From: Linnemannia hyalina
Taxonomy: Eukaryota; Mortierellomycota; Mortierellomycetes; Mortierellales; Mortierellaceae
Direction of reading: 5' to 3'
DNA length: 64,000 nucleotides
NCBI GenBank assembly: GCA_019671135.1
Contig: JAHRHY010000003.1
Span: forward strand, 2,542,001-2,606,000
In this document: positions 56,183 through 64,000 of the stretch, piece by piece
How the letters are laid out: the number at the start of each line of letters is the position of its first letter
Numbering within the stretch: the first letter of the stretch is position 1
Position numbers and translations under genes: made by a program
The notes under the pieces: model-generated
Told to the model about the DNA's origin: nothing
Database searches by the model: none
Seen by the model: only the letters and a program-made list of their open reading frames with translations

Positions 56183-59100
56183 CTACTCCATGTCCTCGTC
56201 GCTATCTTCTTCGTTCTCCTCGTCGCTATCTTTGTCATCATCCTCCTCATCGTCGTCGTCGTCTTCACTATCATCCTCCTCCTCAGCATCCTCGGCAGCT
56301 TCTGCAACAGTAGCAGCAGCAGGCTGTTGAGCAGTTGAGGTATGAGCTGTGGCGGCACGAGCAGCAGCAAGGGCCTCATGCCTCTCCTTGGCCATGTTCT
56401 CCTCCTCTGCTTTCCTCTGTGCCCGCAAACTCTTATCCTCACTCTCCTCACCTTCCTCATCATCCATCTCCATCTCATCCATGCCGCCCACAAGACTCAT
56501 CAGATCCATAGCCTGAACAGTGTAATCGACGACATAGCTCCGGACAGTCAAAGCCTCAACCCTCTGGAAGTGACGGTCGCTATAGGGCAAGAGACCATCC
56601 AACAGATCCTTGATGCCAGGAATCTCAATCATCTCTTGCACCTTGCGTTGTCTGAGAATGGCGTTAAGGACAGTTTGGGCGGCGCGCATGTTCTTGGCAT
56701 GGGTGTTCCAGTCGCGGACATAGCCCAACAGCTTGGCGATCTGATCGGGCGAGAGACCCAGAAGGACCTTGTCAACAGCCTCGAGACCAGTGACCGAGGT
56801 ATCGTGTTCAGGACGGTCTTGCTGGATCTGGTTGAAGAGCTGGAGTAACCTGAAGGGCTGCTCCAATGACAGGGCCAATGTGATAGCGTTCTTCCAGTCC
56901 TTGCGCGCCAAGTAGTTCGACAGCTCCTGCTCCTTGAGGACCTGATCGGCCTTGGCCGCCTTCTTCTCGGCATACTCAATCTCGGTGAAATCCTCCCACA
57001 TGTTGATCATCGAATCAGCGCCTCCTGTCACGACCATGTTTTCATCCTTGCGAACAGCCAAGGCCCAAATCTTCTCGGTATGGTTATCCAGGGTCGTGAC
57101 ACACTCGTTGTTACGGATCGTCCAGAGCTTGACCAAGCCGTCCGAACCGCAAGAGACCAACTGAAGACCCGAGGTCATAAAGTGGACCTTGAGAATCGAG
57201 TTGGTGTGGCCCTCAAACGTCCTGAGACAGCTGAAATCATTCAATGACCAAATCTTGATCGTCCTGTCTCCTGAACTGGTAGCCAAGCACTGATCGACGG
57301 GCGAGAACTTGACAGACCAGACACCACGCTTGTGACCCTTGCAGGTTCCAATCAGAGTACCCTCTTGAAGGTTCCAGATCTTGGCCAGCTTGTCCTGAGA
57401 TCCAGTCGCGAAAACCTTGTCGTTGGGTGCAATGTCAATGGTGTTGATGTCCTTCTCGTGTGCCTGGATTGTGTAATGTGACTTGAAGCGAAGGTTCTCA
57501 TCTGGCTCATCCAAATCTGTAAGTGCAATAAAAAGGAGGGAGAAAGGGGGTCAATGTCATTTCTTACACTTGGTGACGAACAGCTAACAAAGCGCAAGAA
57601 AAAAAAACACAAAAGAGCTACGCGTACCAGCTGTGCTGAGGTCCCAGCATTTGATGGTTCTGTCCTGAGATCCGGTCAACAAAAGACCATCGGTCTTTTT
57701 CGTCAAAGCAACAGCTCCAATAGCCTCTGCATGACCAACACACGATCCTATGCACTTGTATCTCTCATCTGCATCCTCGTTCTCTAAATCCAACGCCCAG
57801 ACCTTGGCTGTGTTATCCTTGGATCCAGAAGCCAAGAGGGTGCCATCTGTATTCCTGTCCAGGCAGATGACAATGTCGGTATGTCCATAGATAAGGTCAC
57901 ACTCAAACTCTTTCAAGTTGAAAACGCGGATCTGTTCACTGTTCGCAGCAACGGCCAAATGAGTCTCCTCCTCGCCAATGTACGCCACATCGATAATCTC
58001 GTCGTTGTATCCAACAATCTGCTTCACGCGCTTCAAGTCATTCTCCACGTCAAAGAACAAAATGTTCTGGTCGCTCGTGATCGATACCAATTGCTGCGAT
58101 GTTGTGTTGTACCTGAGTGGGAGATTGACAAAGAGACGTATTGTGTTAGTATGAGCGTTATTGCACGGCTCATCGTTATTGAGCGGTGTGTGGCTTCGAG
58201 TCAATCTGACCCAAGGGTGCGAAACTTACAAGACGTCAGAGATGCCTGATTTGCTTCCTTGCTCCTCCTTCTGCTTGGCGATCAACTCTCCCGACCTAAG
58301 ATCCCAGATCCTGATAACACCAGCATCACCAGCGGTATAGAACATATCCTTGTCCGAGACGTCCTTGTCGCCAATGCGCTGGATCTTGCCCTTCTGCAGA
58401 ATACCGACAGTCTCCAGAGTCTCATAGATAGGATAGGTGGTGGCGAGCTTCAAGGTGGTCAGATCCCAGACGTTGACGACCTTATCACGAGAACCACTGA
58501 TGAGAGTGTTGCCAGAGTGGGTGACAGCCAATCCTCGAATAACAGAAACGTGAGATTCCAACACGGCAAGAGCCCTTTTTGAGTAGAGCAATCAAAGAAG
58601 AAACGGTTAGTCTTCGCTCTCTTAGAATGACAGGCAGCGATGTGATTCAGAAAACGGAAACACGGTTCCTTACTTTCTGGTCTTAAGGTCCCAGACACGG
58701 ACAGTGCAGTCGTCAGCTCCCGAGTACAGCCACGTCTTGGACTGATCTGGGTGGAAGAGGACGGCTGAAATAACACCACCGTGTCCCTTGAAGTTGTGTG
58801 TACAGAATCCTCCTGCGATATCCCAGACCTTGACTGTGCCGTCAGCAGATCCTGTGGCGACCAATGAAGAGGACCTGTCAATGTCCATGACAATAATAGG
58901 TGCGTCGTGGGCCTATTGCATTCACAAGTTGAACATTTTTTCCGAGTATTAGTGGTCCAATTGGTCTTGAATCTGTATGTTGTAATGGTATTCAAAGTAG
59001 AAAAAAAGGTGCTTGAAGTTGTACCTTCAGACTTCTGACGAGTGTTCCTGTGCGAAGATCCCAGGTCTTGAGCAAAAGACTCCTGCTGGCGCTGACGAGG

Positions 59101-59466
59101 GTATGGCCATCGGGGGTGACTGCAAACATAGTGATGATCTCTGTGTCACCCTTGAGTCTCCAAAGCTTCTTTCCGGTCTTGATCTCAATAACGTCAATAT
59201 CCTCGCCAACGGTTGTGATAAGGAACTGTTCATCCTGAGATATGCAGACCTTGCCTCCAGTGTAGATAGACTCGATCGTCTGCGTCGATTTAAAGCTACA
59301 AGAATGGGTTGTTATCAAAAGAAAGTCGTTAGATTCCCCTGTCAATTGATTCGCGTGTTATCGAGTCCTTGTTTCCTGTAGGTATGGAAGGGATGGTGAT
59401 GGTGCGAGGTGGTGAAAAGTACCTTGTTTTAAGGTGGATTTTGCCCTGGGGCGGTGGAGCAGCCAT
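56183..59466 (-). CDS. UTP13: U3 snoRNA-associated protein UTP13 (WD40)
   Basis: UTP13 (TBL3 in animals) is a UTP-B component of the small-subunit processome, needed for 18S rRNA maturation in the nucleolus. Six exons on the minus strand: 59466-59423, 59295-59025, 58912-58674, 58574-58230, 58112-57628, 57516-56183, giving 905 residues; yeast and human proteins are ~810-820. About a dozen WD40 repeats in two propellers occupy residues 1-~620 (LRTGTLVRSL, GSADGTVKVWDIAGG, GSRDKVVNVWDLTTLK, GSQDRTIKCWDLS, GSQDKLAKIWNLQEG). The Utp13 C-terminal helical domain follows (EYAEKKAAKADQVLKEQELSNYLARK, VRDWNTHAKNMRAAQTVLNAI, LLPYSDRHFQRVEALTVRSYVVDYTVQAM). The extra length is an Ala/Thr-rich linker plus a 50-residue Glu/Asp tail. 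Divergent from the mitochondrial uS10 gene. Confidence 0.95.
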
Positions 59467-59984
59467 ATTGTGTGTTTAAGATAATTTGGTGCGAGTTGAA
59501 GTGCAGGGTGGTCGGTTGAGGTGACGAGTCGTGTGTGTGTGTGAGGGAGAGAGAGAGAGAGGGAGAGAAGCGAGTGTTTTCGATGGCGATGTTGCTGTCG
59601 AATGCAAGGTAGGTGAAAGGAATGAGAAGGGAGAAAGTGACTAAAAGGAATGCAGCCAGCCAGAGGGGAACAAAGAAGTAGCACTACTATTGCAAGCAAG
59701 TAAAAGGGAAAAAAGAAAAAGAAAAAAAAAAAAGAAAATACAAAGCTGCAAGTAAACAATGTGACTGCATAATTGTTTGCTAGATTCCCTTTACGCCACT
59801 GTTTTGGCTGTCCAAGCAGCGGATATCGGGATTGACTTTGTCTCTGTGGCAGCGAAGACTCTCCCTCATTCGTTGCTTGTACTCGGACAAATCAACAACT
59901 TGGTTCATTCCCCTAAACGACAACAGCCGACTTGCCGATTCACCGCCACTCATTCACTCACCAAACAACACATCAATCACAGCC
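59467..59984. promoter_or_regulatory. Divergent promoter region, UTP13 / mitochondrial uS10
   Basis: 518 bp between start codons. Contains a GA/GT-rich purine tract on the plus strand (59532-59570; pyrimidine on the UTP13 side) and an A-rich block at 59706-59740. Likely shared regulatory DNA for two ribosome-related genes. Confidence 0.55.
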
Positions 59985-61074
59985 ATGTTGAGCTCATTCA
60001 AGACAAGCTTGTCCGCACAAGGATTGGCATCGGCCAAAAAGTCCGTCGTCGCCATCGCCACCCGCTCTCTCAGGTACAGGATCTCGCAATGAAAACAGAC
60101 GAGGGACCAAAAGCAACTGTCCAACAGCATTGAGGTCTTCAGTGCGTGTATCTGGACTATCTTGGAGCGTTGTTGGCATGCAAGCACGGAAACCTTGTAC
60201 AGGATATTAATGCCGTTTGTATTATTCTTTACCCGACAACATACGATCCGATACTTTTGGACACGCACCTACTACTAGCACCCCAGCGGCGAAGAACGCC
60301 CTTCCTGAAGACATGTCCGCTGAGGACGGCCTTGTTTACGGAGAGCCTGTTCAGATCCCCACCACCCACAACATCACCGTCGCTCACCTTCATCTTCGCT
60401 CCTACCTCCCTCACCAACTGGAGTTCTTTGCTGATTTCGCCCGTCGCGCTGCTGCCGCCTTGGAGATGCCATGCTCTGGCGCGATCCCCTTGCCCGTCCA
60501 AACTTCCAAGTGGACTGTCAACAAGTCGCCCTTTGTTCACAAAAAGGCTCAGGAGACCTTTGAGAGAAAGACACACAAGCGTCTCTTGGCCATCAAGGAT
60601 ACCCACCCCGACGTTGTCCGTCGCTGGGTCCAGTTCTTGAACCAAAACGCTATTGCTGGTGTCGGAATGAAGGTCACTGTCTGGGAGAACGAGGAGTTGG
60701 GCGTTGGAGAGAAGAAGATGGAGAAGGCCAAGAAGGGCGAGAGCAGAAACCGATCTGTTGCTGCTATGATGGCCGAGAATGAGGAGCCATCGAAGGAGGT
60801 CAAGGATGTTGCTGATCAGCTCTTGGCTGAGATGATGAAGGACATTGGCGGCGAGGAGGAAATCACAGAGGCACAACAGCAGGACAGCAAGCCCTCATCA
60901 CCAGCAGCACCAGCACCAGGAGAGCCTACCGAGACCCCAGATCAGCCCACGGAATCGAACATCACTGATGTTGTCGAGCCCCTTGTCAGCGGATCGGCAA
61001 CACTTGACCCTGAGCTTTCGAAGGCCGTTGAGAAGGCGGTTGCCGAGACTGCCACCAAGGACGACAGGAAGTAG
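59985..61074 (+). CDS. Mitochondrial small-subunit ribosomal protein uS10m
   Basis: Mitochondrial member of the uS10 family (yeast Rsm10), part of the small mitoribosomal subunit. Exons 59985-60073 and 60279-61074 give 294 residues. The first exon is a mitochondrial presequence (MLSSFKTSLSAQGLASAKKS.. rich in Ser, Ala, Lys, Arg, no acidic residue), joined in frame to STPAAKNALPEDMSAEDG. The uS10 domain spans about residues 60-165: VAHLHLRSYLPHQLEFF, AIPLPVQTSKWTVNKSPFVHKKAQETFER, then HPDVVRRWVQFLNQNAIAGVGMKVTVWENEE. A C-terminal extension of ~120 residues is rich in Lys, Glu, Pro and Ala, as in fungal mitochondrial versions. It lies between UTP13 and TIM44. Confidence 0.93.
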
Positions 61075-61612
61075 ATAGGAGAGCAAACACCGACTGGATA
61101 GGGATTCCCATATTTTTGCACACAGCAACGTCCAAACTTCTTTTACTTTTTTTCATTGTTATCTTACCATAGCTCATTATATCTGCTACAACATGTATTC
61201 ATTTGCGTTTTTTTTTCATTCCTTCAACTGCTTCCTATGTGCGTGTCTTGTGGGAGTGAGAGTTTTGTTCTTGTGCCTGTGTTCCTGAGAAGACGAAAGT
61301 AGGAGTCGGCTACTTTTCTCCTTTCCTCCGATCAGTCCCCGCACAAAGTGCTAAGTGTATGAGGTGGTTCGTGCAAAGCCACAGATCCACAATTGACCGC
61401 CGTTTTTTTTCTTTCTGTGCGCTTCTGTCGAGATCTCCCCCCCCCAGTCCCTCACTCTTCCCCATTCTTTTTTTCCCTTTTCTACTTTTCCTTCTTTCCC
61501 TCTTCCCGCTTTCTTTCTCTTCTGTCCTCATTCTCCCGATCAGCCAGCATCACCTCTCCAACCCGACTAATCCAACAACAACCTCGACCACCAGGAACAC
61601 AACAATAATAAC
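61075..61612. other. Intergenic upstream of TIM44
   Basis: 3' flank of the uS10m gene followed by a pyrimidine-rich TIM44 leader (about 61405-61560). No gene seen. Confidence 0.6.
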
Positions 61613-63693
61613 ATGTCGGCCCTTCGATCCCTCGTCTCCTCCACAACCGCCAAGGCGATCCGTCCCAGCTCACTCCTCGCTCCTTCCTCACAACGGCTGA
61701 CCGCCCACCCAGCCGGTCGTCATATCCGCGCACCCCTGATCACCGCTAGACACGAGTCCCAGAGTGCGTTCAGCAAGTTTGTCGAGACTTTCAAGGAGCA
61801 GATCAAGAAGAACAAGGAGCTTCAGGAGTCTGTCAAGAAGTTGCAGGATGAGTCTGGCAAGGCTGGCGATAGCGATGCCCTCAAGAAGGCCAAGGATGCC
61901 TTTGAGAGAGCCAAGGTAACCCCCCCCACTTCCACTTGTTTGATGTGCTTTTGTTTTGTTGTTTTCTGTTGTCTATTTTCCTTTGCTTCGTTGTGCTCGC
62001 TGTTTTCCCTTTTATCCTTTTAACCTGTTTTTGTTGGACGGGCATGTCGGCATGTCCATATATGACGATTTCACGACTTTTGTGACTAACGAAACCTTGT
62101 TTTGTCTCCTTCTATTCTCCCTTTCCCTTTACTTTTTCGATCTCCTTGCTGCTGTTGACGTCCCTCGATCTTGATAAATTAACAGGAGAGTGCTGCTGGT
62201 GCAAGCGTAGCAACGGAAAAGCTGAAGCAGACCGCAGAGCAGTTCAAGAAGGCCACCGACAAGCTCGGAGAGACCGTCAGCGAGACCTTGAAGGGTGCCG
62301 CCGAGAACGAGTTTATCAAGGGATCCAAGGAGAAGGTAATGCTATTGTGTTTTCTGATATGATATGATGTATTGTGTTGTCATCTCCCCTGTCACTGTCC
62401 CCTCTCAATTATCAATTCAGGACAAAGGGCGAGCAATGGTTCCTAACATTACACTGTCCACACTACTACGCACATGACTACATAGATCTCGGAAACTGGA
62501 AAGGTCTTCTCTGAGACTGGAAAGGTGTTTGCCGAGTCCGTCGATTCTTCAACAAAGCCCCTCCGTGACAACGAGTACTTCAAGAACGTCAAGGAGTCAG
62601 CAGAGACACTTATCCAGGACACCGAGTCCAGATACGGAGGATACATCTCCAAGGCCGAGCGCCGTCGTGCCCGTGGATTGGCCGTTGACTACAGCCCCAA
62701 GGAGGCCCAGAAGGCTGCCGCTGCTGCCGTTCCCAAGACCGAGGAGGATGTCAAGTAAGCACTCGAATTTGCTTTTGTTCTTAGACTTGTACGATATTGA
62801 CAAGGTCATTCCCTTGATCTGGACTTGTATTCTGACCCCGATCACCATCTTTCAATCGAATTGTGCTCTTAGCGCTGGAGAGTCGATGGTTCTTCACAAG
62901 GACTCTGCATGGAAGGAGACCTGGTCAAAGTTCAAGGATACCAACCCGGTGATGCAGAGTGTCTTCAGCATCAAAAAGAACTATGAGGATTCCAACAATG
63001 TTTTCGTTGCCTGGGCTCGCGTGGTCACCGACAAGATCTCCGACGTCTGGGGTACGTACCTACCCGCATGAAATTTTGAGTTTCATGTCTCGAATTGATC
63101 TCTTTTTTCATTTATCTCAGCGACAAAAGAACCCATTGCAAGTATACTCACATATTTTGCTTTCTTCTTGCCATTCATTAATAGTCTCGATGTTGGATGA
63201 GACCGAGAACGCCAAGACCATCAGAGCTCTCCAAATGATCGACCCCCGCTTCAAGATGGACAACTTCATGAAGGAGGCCCGCGAGTTCATCATCCCCGAG
63301 ATCATGGACGCTGTCCTCAACGCCGACTCTGAGACCTTGAACGAATGGTGCTCTGAGGCAACCTACAACGTCCTCACCGCTGGATTCCAGGCCCAGATCG
63401 CTCAGGGCCTCGTGAGCGACTGCAAGATTCTTGAACTCCGTAACGTCGATTTGGTCTCGGCCAAGGTTCTCGAGAACGATATTCCTGTCCTGATCATCTC
63501 GTTCAACACTCAGGAGGTGACCGTCTTCCGCAACCGGTTGACGCGTGAGGTTGTTTTCGGAAAGGAGGATGCGATTGAGGAGTGCACTTATGCCTGTGTT
63601 ATTACGTTGACCCCTGAGACTATGCAGAACCCTTTGACGAGAGGTGTGCGTATTATGGATATGGCTAAGCATGGTAGCCGTGCCTACATCTAA
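61613..63693 (+). CDS. TIM44: Mitochondrial import inner membrane translocase subunit TIM44
   Basis: TIM44 anchors mitochondrial Hsp70 at the TIM23 channel on the matrix side and helps drive protein import. Exons 61613-61915, 62186-62335, 62486-62754, 62873-63051 and 63185-63693 give 469 residues, close to the family's ~430-450. Residues 1-~47 form a basic presequence (MSALRSLVSSTTAKAIRPSS). A coiled, charged Hsp70-interacting region follows (FVETFKEQIKKNKELQESVKKLQ, KLGETVSETLKGAAE). The C-terminal Tim44 domain runs from about residue 275 to the end: WKETWSKFKDTNPVMQSVFSIKKNYEDSNN, DPRFKMDNFMKEAREFIIPEIMDAVLNAD, WCSEATYNVL, and final IMDMAKHGSRAYI. All four introns are GT-AG with consistent phase. 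Confidence 0.95.
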
Positions 63694-64000
63694 GCATATT
63701 TTTTTCTGTTTATTATTTTTTTTCTTCTCGTCCCACCACCACCACCATTCCTTTTTTTATCGCACATTTTTTTTGTTCAGCATTTCGCATGTATTTTTAC
63801 AAACACCCCACCATGGAGAGTTACAATGTCCCCACTATTTTAGACACACTCACAAAAGAAAGCACCTCGCCACCGAATAGAGACGGTTCTGACAAATAAT
63901 TAAACATGGGTTGGACCAGGACACAAGAATTGAAATATGCAAAAGTTTGTGGTGCTTCTCTAGGTTTAATGTGTTCGCGGCGGAATATGCGCATGTCGCT
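63694..64000. other. 3' flank of TIM44 to window end
   Basis: T-rich downstream sequence with short CAC repeats. No gene seen in the final 307 bases. Confidence 0.6.

Overview
The window looks like nuclear DNA of an early-diverging filamentous fungus, most plausibly Mortierellomycota/Mucoromycota. This is inferred from short GT-AG introns in most housekeeping genes, very long pyrimidine-rich leaders before start codons, fungal gene content (SYF2, UTP13, TIM44, mitochondrial uS10, a CBM21 phosphatase-targeting subunit, HP1-type chromo protein) and fungal transposons (Crypton-type, Tc1-type, a LINE with RNase H). No species can be named from sequence alone. Exon limits below were worked out by hand from splice sites and reading phase.

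Layout. 1-1.9 kb: simple repeats and homopolymers. 1.9-7.0 kb: HP1-like chromodomain protein (minus), splicing factor SYF2 (minus) and, divergently, a DUF938/METTL26-like methyltransferase (plus). 7.0-13.9 kb: gene-poor. 13.9-17.8 kb: glycogen/PP1 targeting protein with CBM21, then a Rrp17/NOL12-type ribosome-biogenesis protein. 18.0-22.0 kb: a very large PX-domain protein (minus). 23.9-28.8 kb: a 13-exon ABCG-type transporter with an unusual pentapeptide-repeat N-terminus. 29.0-43.5 kb: accessory region holding three dispersed paralogues of an unrecognised family of small acidic proteins with related 3' flanks, two copies of a related leader sequence, a decayed Tc1 transposon and an unidentified gene relic. 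44.8-47.6 kb: two head-to-tail truncated LINE copies beside a tRNA-Ala(AGC). 48.2-52.6 kb: a small secreted Ser/Thr-rich protein and a coiled-coil tail-anchored protein. 53.5-55.6 kb: a 192-bp inverted-repeat element and a Crypton-type recombinase-like gene. 56.2-63.7 kb: housekeeping block with UTP13, mitochondrial uS10 and TIM44.

The identified genes are mainly RNA/ribosome and mitochondrial housekeeping: SYF2 in splicing, Rrp17 and UTP13 in nucleolar rRNA processing, uS10m and TIM44 in mitochondrial translation and import. There is no operon-like pathway. The most novel candidate is the acidic-protein family at 29.6, 34.3 and 40.4 kb: two members carry an internally duplicated [FY]-[GD]-E-P-D-x-D motif, all three share the MP-x-x-V-x-x-[FY]-D-E-P-D core, and each appears to have a 108-121-nt intron just after its stop codon.
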